From positions 17,834,336-17,898,335 of the forward strand of contig NW_022881614.1 in NCBI RefSeq assembly GCF_003369915.1: DNA of 64,000 nucleotides. Direction: 5' to 3'. The notes beneath the pieces were generated by a model, which saw only the letters and a list, made by a program, of their open reading frames with translations, did not search any database and was not told where the DNA came from. Origin of the DNA: Drosophila miranda (taxonomy: Eukaryota > Arthropoda > Insecta > Diptera > Drosophilidae). Positions 11,075-23,549 of the stretch are shown in pieces. Position numbers and translations under genes: made by a program. How positions within the stretch are numbered: the stretch's first letter is position 1; every line of letters starts with the position of its first letter.

Positions 11075-11395
11075 CTAAGACTTGAGCAGAGTGGGGATGT
11101 CTACTTTGCGCAGAGCGTCTCTTGCTTTGAGGAGCATAGTATTGTGCGGCTGGCCAGTGAGGCCGGCCAAGTGATGCATATACCTGTCAATGTTGCCAAC
11201 GCTCGGACCGGACGGTTCCAGCGGAGGCAATGGGACACCATTGAGGGCTGCAACCAGCTTCTGGCGCAGACCCTTCACGTACGCCTCCAGTCGCACATTC
11301 TCCTCCTTCAGTTCGGCCACCTCGCCCATCACCTTGGCATAGCCAACATTGGTGTTGTCCACGTGCTGCTCCAGCACCGCATTTAAATGTACCAC
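11075..11395 (-). CDS. Gene 2 copy (unit 6)
   Basis: Identical to unit 4 over the 106-codon frame; first in-frame ATG at 11327-11329. Confidence 0.5.
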   Translation of the reverse strand: MVHLNAVLEQHVDNTNVGYAKVMGEVAELKEENVRLEAYVKGLRQKLVAALNGVPLPPLEPSGPSVGNIDRYMHHLAGLTGQPHNTMLLKARDALRKVDIPTLLKS

Positions 11396-11543
11396 CTTAA
11401 ATGTACGCTATAATTTAGAATTTAACCTTTTTTGAAACAACCACAACAACACAACTATCAAACAAAACTATTTTCTATTTAAGTTTTAATTTATTTTTGA
11501 TTAACTTTTTTTTGCTGTTCCTAAGAAACAAATCCAAAAAAAA

Positions 11544-12647
11544 CGAGGGGGAACGTTGTGAGTTGCTGCGGACACCGCAACTCTACGGTTATACCCGATA
11601 CTAAGTCAGTATGGCTCTCCTCCGGCAGACGCCGCTAATATTAAACGACACGACAAAGAGTGCGTGCGAGAGAGACAGAAAATCAGTCTGAGCGTGACGT
11701 CGGGCGCTGCGTAGCCACTGCAAATTGATTTGTTCCTATTGGCTATAAAAATGATTTGATCTGATCCAGATTCAGCAATCTGATAGATATGGTCATTATC
11801 TATAATTCTGCGTTTTTAGTTTTCTCGAATGTGCAATATTGTGGATGCAACAGATTTTCGTCCTTTGTGTGGGCGGAAGGGAATGGGGCGAAATTTTGAG
11901 ATACACATTTTATAGTTAGATCTAACAGGAGTGCGGATACCAAATTTCGTTACTCTAGCCTTAATTGTCTCTGAGATTTTTGATTATCCCCAGATTTTCG
12001 TCCTTTGCGGGGCGGAAGGGGTTGTGGCGAAATTTTGAAACAAACTCGTCTCGGTCCGATATATTAGGAGTGTGGATACCAAATTCGGTTGCTCTAGCTT
12101 TTGTAGTCTCTGAGATCTAGGCGCTAATGTTTTACTCTAAGCAAAGCCGCCTATGCTACGTGTGTGTTAGAGAGAGACAGGGCGAGAAAAAATGAAATTG
12201 TTTTCTTGATGCTGGCTATAATAATAATACAATCCAATTCAGATTACGCAGTCTTAAAGATATGGTCATTCTCTACAATTCTACGTTTTTGGTTTTCTCA
12301 TATCTTTAAAATTGTGGATGTCACAGATTTTCGTCCTTTGTGGGGGCGGAAGTGGGCGTGGCGAAGTTTTGAAATATTTTTGTAGCAGTGACATATCATA
12401 GAAGTCTGGATCCAAAACATCGTTGCTCTAGCTCTTATAGTCTTTGAGCACTAGGCGCTGAAGGGGACGGACAGACGGACATACGGACGGACGGACAGAC
12501 AGACAGGGCTCAATCGACTCGGCTATTGATGCTGATCAAGAATATATATACTTTATGGGGTCGGAAACGATTCCTTCTGGACGTTACACACATCCACTTT
12601 TACCACAAATCTAATATACCCCAATACTCATTTGAGTATCGGGTATA
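11544..12647. mobile_element. ISY-like Helitron (unit 6)
   Basis: Complete, with several private substitutions in modules 1 and 3. Confidence 0.78.
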
Positions 12648-13085
12648 AAAACACATTAAGAAGAAAAAGGCTTAAGTTCATTAACGAAGAAGTAAAACGA
12701 CGAGACGACCATTTTGTTCAATAATAAAAGAAGAAACAACAAGTTTTATTTGCTGCAAGAAGACTGTACACATAGATGAATACATATATCATTTTTATTA
12801 CTTTCGATTTTATTATTATTTTTCTAACACACATACTGCTCCCCTTCGAAGAATATTTTCTATTATTTAGGAAGGCCTTATTTTCAAAAGAATTTTTGTG
12901 TTGAGCTTAGCAAGACTCACACTTTTTATAGTCAATTCCCCAGCATGAAAACCCAATAGGCAGCCTACTTAATCGTTACAATACATAGTAAGCCTGACCA
13001 AAAAAGTCAGTGGACGGCTGCCTCGCCCCAACAGATTTTATTTCTTCCGTAAAATACGAGTAAGGTGAAACCTACAAATTAAATC

Positions 13086-13494
13086 ATGATTTACGGCATG
13101 CTGGTGACACTCTCGACGGCAATCTATACTACGGTGGCCACCCTTTGGCAGGTTCAACGTGAGTGTAGAAAGTGGAAAGATGATTTGGTTCGAGCGTATG
13201 AGCTGTATGACTGTCTGATCTGATCCCACAGAGACCCTAATCAATTGGATGATGTCGTTTAGTCTTTTCATTTTGGGTCTGTTCTGCAAGCCGTATTTGA
13301 TAGTTCCCCTGTTGGCAGCTGGGTTCTTCATGGTGCGCCGGATCTTGCTGCGGCGGGCAAAGCGGACCCAAGCCTGGAAATCGCCGGGTAACAACGAGTC
13401 TGGGTCGTCCAGGCATTACTCCATTAAAACCCCACCATCACGCGACACGGAGAGCTCCCTGCCCAATAGCGTCGGTGACACATCCCAGAAGTAG
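13086..13494 (+). CDS. Gene 1 copy, 111 aa (unit 7)
   Basis: Exons 13086-13158 and 13232-13494; protein identical to unit 4. Confidence 0.6.
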
Positions 13495-13670
13495 TCGAGC
13501 AACGGATAATCACACGATTCACACGGGTTTATAAAATATATAACATACGTCTGAAATACTACATACACATTCCATGAAAACACTCATACATGTGCACGGG
13601 TGTGGATGGATCCTAAGACTAAAGCAATTAAAAAATACTGCACTGTACCATCGTTTCATCCAAAAGAATA

Positions 13671-13991
13671 CTAAGACTTGAGCAGAGTGGGGATGTCTAC
13701 TTTGCGCAGAGCGTCTCTTGCTTTGAGGAGCATAGTATTGTGCGGCTGGCCAGTGAGGCCGGCCAAGTGATGCATATACCTGTCAATGTTGCCAACGCTC
13801 GGACCGGACGGTTCCAGCGGAGGCAATGGGACACCATTGAGGGCTGCGACCAGCTTCTGGCGCAGACCCTTCACGTACGCCTCCAGTCGCACATTCTCCT
13901 CCTTCAGTTCGGCCACCTCGCCCATCACCTTGGCATAGCCAACATTGGGGTTGTCCACGTGCTGCTCCAGCACCGCATTTAAATGTACCAC
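13671..13991 (-). CDS. Gene 2 copy (unit 7)
   Basis: One change against unit 4, Thr to Pro in the DNTNV motif, upstream of the first ATG (13923-13925). Confidence 0.48.
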   Translation of the reverse strand: MVHLNAVLEQHVDNPNVGYAKVMGEVAELKEENVRLEAYVKGLRQKLVAALNGVPLPPLEPSGPSVGNIDRYMHHLAGLTGQPHNTMLLKARDALRKVDIPTLLKS

Positions 13992-14139
13992 CTTAAATGT
14001 ACGCTATAATTTAGAATTTAACCTTTTTTGAAACAACCACAACAACACAACTATCAAACAAAACTATTTTCTATTTAAGTTTTAATTTATTTTTGATTAA
14101 CTTTTTTTTGCTGTTCCTAAGAAACAAATCCAAAAAAAA

Positions 14140-15231
14140 CGAGGGGGAACGTTGTGAGTTGCTGCGGACACCGCAACTCTACGGTTATACCCGATACTAA
14201 GTCAGTATGGCTCTCCTCCGGCAGACGCCGCTAATATTAAACGACACGACAAAGAGTGCGTGCGAGAGAGACAGAAAATCAGTCTGAGCGTGACGTCGGG
14301 CGCTGCGTAGCCACTGCAAATTGATTTGTTCCTATTGGCTATAAAAATGATCTGATCTGATCCAGATTCAGCAATCTGATAGATATGGTCATTATCTATG
14401 ATTCTGCGTTTTTAGTTTTCTCGAATGTGCAATATTGAGGATGCAACAGATTTTCGTCTTTTGTGTGGGCGGAAGGGGGTGGGGCGAAATTTTGAGATAC
14501 ACATTTTATAGTAAGATCTAACAGGAGTGCGGATGCCAAATTTCGTTACTCTAGCCTTAATTGTCTCTGAGATTTTTGATTATCCCCAGATTTTCGTCCT
14601 TTGCGGGGGCGGAAGGGGTTGTGGCGAAATTTTGAAACAAACTTGTCTCGGTCCGATATATTAGGAGTGTGGTTGCTCTAGCTTTTGTAGTCTCTGAGAT
14701 CTAGGCGCTAATGTCTTACTCTAAGCAAAGCCGCCTATGCTACGTGTGTGTTAGAGAGAGACAGGGCGAGAAAAAATGAAATTGTTTTCTTGATGCTGGC
14801 TATAATAATAATACGATCCAATTCAGATTACGCAGTCTTAAAGATATGGTCATTCTCTACAATTCTACGTTTTTGGTTTTCTCATATCTTTAAAATTGTG
14901 GATGCCACAGATTTTCGTCCTTTGTGGGGGCGGAAGTGGGCGTGGCGAAGTTTTGAAATATTTTTGTAGCAGTGACATATCACAGAAGTCTGGATCCAAA
15001 ACATCGTTGCTCTAGCTCTTATAGTCTTTGAGCACTAGGCGCTGAAGGGGACGGACAGACGGACATACGGACGGTCGGACAGACAGACAGGGCTCAATCG
15101 ACTCGGCTATTGATGCTGATCAAGAATATATATACTTTATGGGGTCGGAAACGATTCCTTCTGGACGTTACACACATCCACTTTTACCACAAATCTAATA
15201 TACCCCAATACTCATTTGAGTATCGGGTATA
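14140..15231. mobile_element. ISY-like Helitron (unit 7)
   Basis: Lacks the GATACCAAATT stretch of module 2; otherwise complete. Confidence 0.78.
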
Positions 15232-15670
15232 AAAACACATTAAGAAGAAAAAGGCTTAAGTTCATTAACGAAGAAGTAAAACGACGAGACGACCATTTTG
15301 TTCAATAATAAAAAAAGAAACAACAAGTTTTATTTGCTGCAAGAAGACTGTACACATAGATGAATACATATATCATTTTTATTACTTTCGATTTTATTAT
15401 TATTTTTCTAACACACATACTGCTCCCCTTCGAAGAATATTTTCTATTATTTTGGAAGGCCTTATTTTCAAAAGAATTTTTGTGTTGAGCTAAGCAAGAC
15501 TCACACTTTTTATAGTCAATTCCCCAGCATGAAAACCCAATAGGCAGCATACTTAATCGTTACAATACATAGTAAGCCTGATCAAAAAAAGTCAGTGGAC
15601 GGCTGCCTCGCCCCAACAGATTTTATTTCTCCCGTAAAATACGAGTAAGGTGAAACCTACAAATTAAATC

Positions 15671-16079
15671 ATGATTTACGGCATGCTGGTGACACTCTCG
15701 ACGGCAATCTATACTACGGTGGCCACCCTTTGGCAGGTTCAACGTGAGTGTAGAAAGTGGAAAGATGATTTGGTTCGAGCGTATGAGCTGTATGACTGTC
15801 TGATCTGATCCCACAGAGACCCTAATCAATTGGATGATGTCGTTTAGTCTTTTCATTTTGGGTCTGTTCTGCAAGCCGTATTTGATAGTTCCCCTGTTGG
15901 CAGCTGGGTTCTTCATGGTGCGCCGGATCTTGCTGCGGCGGGCAAAGCGGACACAAGCCTGGAAATCGCCGGGTAACAACGAGTCTGGGTCGTCCAGGCA
16001 TTACTCCATTAAAACCACACCATCACGTGACACGGAGAGCTCCCTGCCCAATAGCGTCGGTGACACATCCCAGAACTAG
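15671..16079 (+). CDS. Gene 1 copy, 111 aa (unit 8)
   Basis: Exons 15671-15743 and 15817-16079. Pro92 is Thr, as in all later L units up to 18, and the last residue is Asn instead of Lys. Confidence 0.57.
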
Positions 16080-16255
16080 TCGAGCAACGGATAATCACAC
16101 GATTCACACGGGTTTATAAAATATATAACATACGTCTGAAATACTACATACACATTCCATGAAAACACTCATACATGTGCACGGGTGTGGATGGATCCTA
16201 AGACTAAAGCAATTAAAAAATACTGCACTGTACCATCGTTTCATCCAAAAGAATA

Positions 16256-16560
16256 CTAAGACTTGAGCAGAGTGGGGATGTCTACTTTGCGCAGAGCGTC
16301 TCTTGCTTTGAGGAGCATAGTATTGTGCGGCTGGCCAGTGAGGCCGGCCAAGTGATGCATATACCTGTCAATGTTGCCAACGCTCGGACCGGACGGTTCC
16401 AGCGGAGGCAATGGGACACCATTGAGGGCTGCAACCAGCTTCTGGCGCAGACCCTTCACATTCGCACATTCTCCTCCTTCAGTTCGGCCACCTCGCCCAA
16501 CACCTTGGCATAGCCAACATTGGTGTTGTCCACGTGCTGCTCCAGCACCGCATTTAAATG
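16256..16560 (-). pseudogene. Gene 2 copy, frameshifted (unit 8)
   Basis: A 10-bp loss near 16459 shifts the frame inside the leucine-zipper segment, and the first in-frame ATG of other copies is changed to TTG. Only the C-terminal 66 codons remain in the usual frame. It is the only internal unit (1-19) that keeps gene 2 and has it clearly broken. Confidence 0.65.
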
Positions 16561-16713
16561 TACCACCTTAAATGTACGCTATAATTTAGAATTTAACCTT
16601 TTTGAAACAACCACAACAACACAACTATCAAACAAAACTATTTTTTATTTAAGTTTTAATTTATTTTTGATTAACTTTTTTTTGCTGTTCCTAAGAAACA
16701 AATCCAAAAAAAA

Positions 16714-17819
16714 CGAGGGGGAACGTTGTGAGTTGCTGCGGACACCGCAAATCTACGGTTATACCCGATACTAAGTCAGTATGGCTCTACTCCGGCAGAC
16801 GCCGCTAATATTAAACGACACGACAAAGAGTGCGTGCGAGAGAGACAGAAAATCAGTCTGAGCGTGACGTCGGGCGCTGCGTAGCCACTGAAAATTGATT
16901 TGTTCCTATTGGCTATAAAAATGATCTGATCTGATCCAGATTCAGCAATCTGATAGATATGGTCATTATCTATGATTCTGCGTTTTTAGTTTTCTCGAAT
17001 GTGCAATATTGTGGATGCAACAGATTTTCGTCCTTTGTGTGGGCGGAAGGGGGTGGTGCGAAATTTTGAGATACACATTTTATAGTAAGATCTAACAGGA
17101 GTGCGGATACCAAATTTCGTTACTCTAGCCTTAATTGTCTCTGAGATTTTTGATTATCCCCAGATTTTCGTCCTTTGCGGGGGCGGAAGGGGTTGTGGCG
17201 AAATTTTGAAACAAACTCGTCTCGGTCCGATATATTAGGAGTGTGGATACCAAATTTGGTTGCTCTAGCTTTTGTAGTCTCTGAGATCTAGGCGCTAATG
17301 TTTTACTCTAAGCAAAGCCGCCTATGCTATGTGTGTGTTAGAGAGAGACAGGGCGAGAAAAAATGAAATTGTTTTCTTGATGCTGGCTATAATAATAATA
17401 CGATCCAATTCAGATTACGCAGTCTTAAAGATATGGTCATTCTCTACAATTCTACGTTTTTGGTTTTCTCATATCTTTAAAATTGTGGATGCCACAGATT
17501 TTCGTCCTTTGTGGGGGCGGAAGTGGGCGTGGCGAAGTTTTGAAATATTTTTGTAGCAGTGACATATCACAGAAGTCTGGATCCAAAACATCGTTTCTCT
17601 AGCTCTTATAGTCTTTGAGCACTAGGCGCTGAAGGGGACGGACAGACGGACATACGGACGGACGGACAGACAGACAGGGCTCAAACGACTCGGCTATTGA
17701 TGCTGATCAAGAATATATATACTTTATGGGGTCGGAAACGATTCCTTCTGGACGTTACACACATCCACTTTTACCACAAATCTAATATACCCCAATACTC
17801 GTTTTGAGTATCGGGTATA
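16714..17819. mobile_element. ISY-like Helitron (unit 8)
   Basis: Complete; shares the GTTTCTC variant of module 3 with units 9 and 11. Confidence 0.78.
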
Positions 17820-18366
17820 AAAACACATTAAGAAGAAAAAGGCTTAAGTTCATTAACGAAGAAGTAAAACGACGAGACGACCATTTTGTTCAATAATAAA
17901 AGAAGAAACAACAAGTTTTATTTGCTGCAAGAAGACTGTACACATAGATGAATACATATATCATTTTTATTACTTTCGATTTTATTATTATTTTTCTAAC
18001 ACACATACTGCTCCCCTTCGAAGAATATTTTCTATTATTTAGGAAGGCCTTATTTTCAAAAGAATTTTTGTGTTGAGCTAAGCAAGACTCACACTTTTTA
18101 TAGTCAATTCCCCAGCATGAAAACCCAATAGGCAGCCTACTTAATCGTTACAATACATAGTAAGCCTGGTGCGCCGGATCTTGCTGCAGCGGGCAAAGCG
18201 GATAATCACACGATTCACACGGGTTTATAAAATATATAACATACGTCTGAAATACTAAATACACATTCCATGAAAACACTCATACATGTGCACGGGTGTG
18301 GATGGATCCTAAGACTAAAGCAATTAAAAAATACTGCACTGTACCATCGTTTCATCCAAAAGAATA

Positions 18367-18687
18367 CTAAGACTTGAGCAGAGTGGGGATGTCTACTTTG
18401 CGCAGAGCGTCTCTTGCTTTGAGGAGCATAGTATTGTGCGGCTGGCCAGTGAGGCCGGCCAAGTGATGCATATACCTGTCAATGTTGCCAACGCTCGGAC
18501 CGGACGGTTCCAGCGGAGGCAATGGGACACCATTGAGGGCTGCAACCAGCTTCTGGCGCAGACCCTTCACGTACGCCTCCAGTCGCACATTCTCCTCCTT
18601 CAGTTCGGCCACCTCGCCCATCACCTTGGCATAGCCAACATTGGTGTTGTCCACGTGCTGCTCCAGCACCGCATTTAAATGTACCAC
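18367..18687 (-). CDS. Gene 2 copy (unit 9)
   Basis: Identical to unit 4; first in-frame ATG at 18619-18621. It no longer has a convergent gene 1 beside it. Confidence 0.5.
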   Translation of the reverse strand: MVHLNAVLEQHVDNTNVGYAKVMGEVAELKEENVRLEAYVKGLRQKLVAALNGVPLPPLEPSGPSVGNIDRYMHHLAGLTGQPHNTMLLKARDALRKVDIPTLLKS

Positions 18688-18834
18688 CTTAAATGTACGC
18701 TATAATTTAGAATTTAACCTTTTTGAAACAACCACAACAACACAACTATCAAACAAAACTATTTTTTATTTAAGTTTTAATTTATTTTTGATTAACTTTT
18801 TTTTGCTGTTCCTAAGAAACAAATCCAAAAAAAA

Positions 18835-19939
18835 CGAGGGGGAACGTTGTGAGTTGCTGCGGACACCGCAAATCTACGGTTATACCCGATACTAAGTCAG
18901 TATGGCTCTACTCCGGCAGACGCCGCTAATATTAAACGACACGACAAAGAGTGCGTGCGAGAGAGACAGAAAATCAGTCTGAGCGTGACGTCGGGCGCTG
19001 CGTAGCCACTGAAAATTGATTTCTTCCTATTGGCTATAAAAATGATCTGATCTGATCCAGATTCAGCAATCTGATAGATATGGTCATTATCTATGATTCT
19101 GCGTTTTTAGTTTTCTCGAATGTGCAATATTGTGGATGCAACAGATTTTCGTCCTTTGTGTGGGCGGAAGGGGTGGTGCGAAATTTTGAGATACACATTT
19201 TATAGTAAGATCTAACAGGAGTGCGGATACCAAATTTCGTTACTCTAGCCTTAATTGTCTCTGAGATTTTTGATTATCCCCAGATTTTCGTCCTTTGCGG
19301 GGGCGGAAGGGGTTGTGGCGAAATTTTGAAACAAACTCGTCTCGGTCCGATATATTAGGAGTGTGGATACCAAATTTGGTTGCTCTAGCTTTTGTAGTCT
19401 CTGAGATCTAGGCGCTAATGTTTTACTCTAAGCAAAGCCGCCTATGCTATGTGTGTGTTAGAGAGAGACAGGGCGAGAAAAAATGAAATTGTTTTCTTGA
19501 TGCTGGCTATAATAATAATACGATCCAATTCAGATTACGCAGTCTTAAAGATATGGTCATTCTCTACAATTCTACGTTTTTGGTTTTCTCATATCTTTAA
19601 AATTGTGGATGCCACAGATTTTCGTCCTTTGTGGGGGCGGAAGTGGGCGTGGCGAAGTTTTGAAATATTTTTGTAGCAGTGACATATCACAGAAGTCTGG
19701 ATCCAAAACATCGTTTCTCTAGCTCTTATAGTCTTTGAGCACTAGGCGCTGAAGGGGACGGACAGACGGACATACGGACGGACGGACAGACAGACAGGGC
19801 TCAAACGACTCGGCTATTGATGCTGATCAAGAATATATATACTTTATGGGGTCGGAAACGATTCCTTCTGGACGTTACACACATCCACTTTTACCACAAA
19901 TCTAATATACCCCAATACTCGTTTTGAGTATCGGGTATA
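18835..19939. mobile_element. ISY-like Helitron (unit 9)
   Basis: Complete; close to the copy in unit 11, including the TTTCTTCC variant near the TTGGCTATAAAA box. Confidence 0.78.
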
Positions 19940-20486
19940 AAAACACATTAAGAAGAAAAAGGCTTAAGTTCATTAACGAAGAAGTAAAACGACGAGACGA
20001 CCATTTTGTTCAATAATAAAAGAAGAAACAACAAGTTTTATTTGCTGCAAGAAGACTGTACACATAGATGAATACATATATCATTTTTATTACTTTCGAT
20101 TTTATTATTATTTTTCTAACACACATACTGCTCCCCTTCGAAGAATATTTTCTATTATTTAGGAAGGCCTTATTTTCAAAAGAATTTTTGTGTTGAGCTA
20201 AGCAAGACTCACACTTTTTATAGTCAATTCCCCAGCATGAAAACCCAATAGGCAGCCTACTTAATCGTTACAATACATAGTAAGCCTGGTGCGCCGGATC
20301 TTGCTGCAGCGGGCAAAGCGGATAATCACACGATTCACACGGGTTTATAAAATATATAACATACGTCTGAAATACTAAATACACATTCCATGAAAACACT
20401 CATACATGTGCACGGGTGTGGATGGATCCTAAGACTAAAGCAATTAAAAAATACTGCACTGTACCATCGTTTCATCCAAAAGAATA

Positions 20487-20807
20487 CTAAGACTTGAGCA
20501 GAGTGGGGATGTCTACTTTGCGCAGAGCGTCTCTTGCTTTGAGGAGCATAGTATTGTGCGGCTGGCCAGTGAGGCCGGCCAAGTGATGCATATACCTGTC
20601 AATGTTGCCAACGCTCGGACCGGACGGTTCCAGCGGAGGCAATGGGACACCATTGAGGGCTGCAACCAGCTTCTGGCGCAGACCCTTCACGTACGCCTCC
20701 AGTCGCACATTCTCCTCCTTCAGTTCGGCCACCTCGCCCATCACCTTGGCATAGCCAACATTGGTGTTGTCCACGTGCTGCTCCAGCACCGCATTTAAAT
20801 GTACCAC
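20487..20807 (-). CDS. Gene 2 copy (unit 10)
   Basis: Identical to unit 4; first in-frame ATG at 20739-20741. Confidence 0.5.
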   Translation of the reverse strand: MVHLNAVLEQHVDNTNVGYAKVMGEVAELKEENVRLEAYVKGLRQKLVAALNGVPLPPLEPSGPSVGNIDRYMHHLAGLTGQPHNTMLLKARDALRKVDIPTLLKS

Positions 20808-20953
20808 CTTAAATGTACGCTATAATTTAGAATTTAACCTTTTTGAAACAACCACAACAACACAACTATCAAACAAAACTATTTTTATTTAAGTTTTAAT
20901 TTATTTTTGATTAACTTTTTTTTGCTGTTCCTAAGAAACAAATCCAAAAAAAA

Positions 20954-22058
20954 CGAGGGGGAACGTTGTGAGTTGCTGCGGACACCGCAAATCTACGGTT
21001 ATACCCGATACTAAGTCAGTATGGCTCTACTCCGGCAGACGCCGCTAATATTAAACGACACGACAAAGAGTGCGTGCGAGAGAGACAGAAAATCAGTCTG
21101 AGCGTGACGTCGGGCGCTGCGTAGCCACTGAAAATTGATTTCTTCCTATTGGCTATAAAAATGATCTGATCTGATCCAGATTCAGCAATCTGATAGATAT
21201 GCTCATTATCTATGATTCTGCGTTTTTAGTTTTCTCGAATGTGCAATATTGTGGATGCAACAGATTTTCGTCCTTTGTGTGGGCGGAAGGGGGTGGGGCG
21301 AAATTTTGAGATACACATTTTATAGTAAGATCTAACAGGAGTGCGGATACCAAATTTCGTTACTCTAGCCTTAATTGTCTCTGAGATTTTTGATTATCCC
21401 CAGATTTTCGTCCTTTGCGGGGGCGGAAGGGGTTGTGGCGAAATTTTGAAACAAACTCGTCTCGGTCCGATATATTAGGAGTGTGGATACCAAATTTGGT
21501 TGCTCTAGCTTTTGTAGTCTCTGAGATCTAGGCGCTAATGTTTTACTCTAAGCAAAGCCGCCTATGCTACGTGTGTGTTAGAGAGAGACAGGGCGAGAAA
21601 AAATTAAATTGTTTTCTTGATGCTGGCTATAATAATAATACGATCCAATTCAGATTACGCAGTCTTAAAGATATGGTCATTCTCTACAATTCTACGTTTT
21701 TGGTTTTCTCATATCTTTAAAATTGTGGATGCCACAGGTTTTCGTCCTTTGTGGGGGCGGAAGTGGGCGTGGCGAAGTTTTGAAATATTTTTGTAGCAGT
21801 GACATATCACAGAAGTCTGGATCCAAAACATCGTTGCTCTAGCTCTTATAGTCTTTGAGCACTAGGCGCTGAAGGGGACGGACAGACGGACATACGGACG
21901 GACGGACAGACAGACAGGGCTCAATCGACTCGGCTATTGATGCTGATCAAGAATATATATACTTTATGGGGTCGGAAACGATTCCTTCTGGACGTTACAC
22001 ACATCCACTTTTACCACAAATCTAATATACCCCAATACTCATTTGAGTATCGGGTATA
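20954..22058. mobile_element. ISY-like Helitron (unit 10)
   Basis: Carries a marker set shared with unit 12: GCTCATTATC, AAATTAAATTG and CACAGGTTTTCG. Confidence 0.78.
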
Positions 22059-22496
22059 AAAACACATTAAGAAGAAAAAGGCTTAAGTTCATTAACGAAG
22101 AAGTAAAACGACGAGACGACCATTTTGTTCAATAATAAAAGAAGAAACAACAAGTTTTATTTGCTGCAAGAAGACTGTACACATAGATGAATACATATAT
22201 CATTTTTATTACTTTCGATTTTATTATTATTTTTCTAACACACATACTGCTCCCCTTCGAAGAATATTTTCTATTATTTAGGAAGGCCTTATTTTCAAAA
22301 GAATTTTTGTGTTGAGCTAAGCAAGACTCACACTTTTTATAGTCAATTCCCCAGCATGAAAGCCCAATAGGCAGCCTACTTAATCGTTACAATACATAGT
22401 AAGCCTGACCAAAAAAGTCAGTGGACGGCTGCCTCGCCCCAACAGATTTTATTTCTCCCGTAAAATACGAGTAAGGTGAAACCTACAAATTAAATC

Positions 22497-22905
22497 ATGA
22501 TTTACGGCATGCTGGTGACACTCTCGACGGCAATCTATACTACGGTGGCCACCCTTTGGCAGGTTCAACGTGAGTGTAGAAAGTGGAAAGATGATTTGGT
22601 TCGAGCGTATGAGCTGTATGACTGTCTGATCTGATCCCACAGAGACCCTAATCAATTGGATGATGTCGTTTAGTCTTTTCATTTTGGGTCTGTTCTGCAA
22701 GCCGTATTTGATAGTTCCCCTGTTGGCAGCTGGGTTCTTCATGGTGCGCCGGATCTTGCTGCGGCGGGCAAAGCGGACCCAAGCCTGGAAATCGCCGGGT
22801 AACAACGAGTCTGGGTCGTCCAGGCATTACTCCATTAAAACCACACCATCACGTGACACGGAGAGCTCCCTGCCCAATAGCGTCGGTGACACATCCCAGA
22901 AGTAG
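22497..22905 (+). CDS. Gene 1 copy, 111 aa (unit 11)
   Basis: Exons 22497-22569 and 22643-22905; Pro92 to Thr, otherwise as unit 4. Confidence 0.6.
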
Positions 22906-23081
22906 TCGAGCAACGGATAATCACACGATTCACACGGGTTTATAAAATATATAACATACGTCTGAAATACTACATACACATTCCATGAAAACACTCATAC
23001 ATGTGCACGGGTGTGGATGGATCCTAAGACTAAAGCAATTAAAAAATACTGCACTGTACCATCGTTTCATCCAAAAGAATA

Positions 23082-23402
23082 CTAAGACTTGAGCAGAGTG
23101 GGGATGTCTACTTTGCGCAGAGCGTCTCTTGCTTTGAGGAGCATAGTATTGTGCGGCTGGCCAGTGAGGCCGGCCAAGTGATGCATATACCTGTCAATGT
23201 TGCCAACGCTCGGACCGGACGGTTCCAGCGGAGGCAATGGGACACCATTGAGGGCTGCAACCAGCTTCTGGCGCAGACCCTTCACGTACGCCTCCAGTCG
23301 CACATTCTCCTCCTTCAGTTCGGCCACCTCGCCCATCACCTTGGCATAGCCAACATTGGTGTTGTCCACGTGCTGCTCCAGCACCGCATTTAAATGTACC
23401 AC
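23082..23402 (-). CDS. Gene 2 copy (unit 11)
   Basis: Identical to unit 4; first in-frame ATG at 23334-23336. Confidence 0.5.
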   Translation of the reverse strand: MVHLNAVLEQHVDNTNVGYAKVMGEVAELKEENVRLEAYVKGLRQKLVAALNGVPLPPLEPSGPSVGNIDRYMHHLAGLTGQPHNTMLLKARDALRKVDIPTLLKS

Positions 23403-23549
23403 CTTAAATGTACGCTATAATTTAGAATTTAACCTTTTTGAAACAACCACAACAACACAACTATCAAACAAAACTATTTTTTATTTAAGTTTTAATTTAT
23501 TTTTGATTAACTTTTTTTTGCTGTTCCTAAGAAACAAATCCAAAAAAAA

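Larger units (their letters stand above)
10052..12647 (+). repeat. Array unit 6, L class
   Basis: Complete unit with both genes open. Shares with units 7, 19 and 21 the CAACTCTACGG variant at the ISY edge. Confidence 0.88.
12648..15231 (+). repeat. Array unit 7, L class
   Basis: Complete unit; slightly short because of an 11-bp loss in ISY module 2. Confidence 0.88.
15232..17819 (+). repeat. Array unit 8, L class
   Basis: Gene 1 is intact and gene 2 is broken. Its ISY end carries the CAAACGACTCGG and ACTCGTTTTGAG variants that precede M-class units. Confidence 0.88.
17820..19939 (+). repeat. Array unit 9, M class (2.1 kb)
   Basis: Gene 1 is reduced to a 33-bp piece of exon 2 (18169-18201, CTGCAGC variant). 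It is flanked by two deletions with short shared bases (TG on the left, CGG on the right). Exon 1, the intron and the rest of exon 2 are gone; gene 2 and ISY are intact. The same junctions recur in units 10, 12, 16 and 19, so all M units descend from one event. Confidence 0.88.
19940..22058 (+). repeat. Array unit 10, M class
   Basis: Same double deletion as unit 9. Forms the first half of a 4.7-kb dimer (units 10-11) that recurs as units 12-13. Confidence 0.88.

Noticed and set aside
15302-15550. 82-94 codon - strand frame in the unit spacer (also 44029-44313)
   Set aside because: It reaches this length in only two units and its end is low-complexity Lys/Ile.
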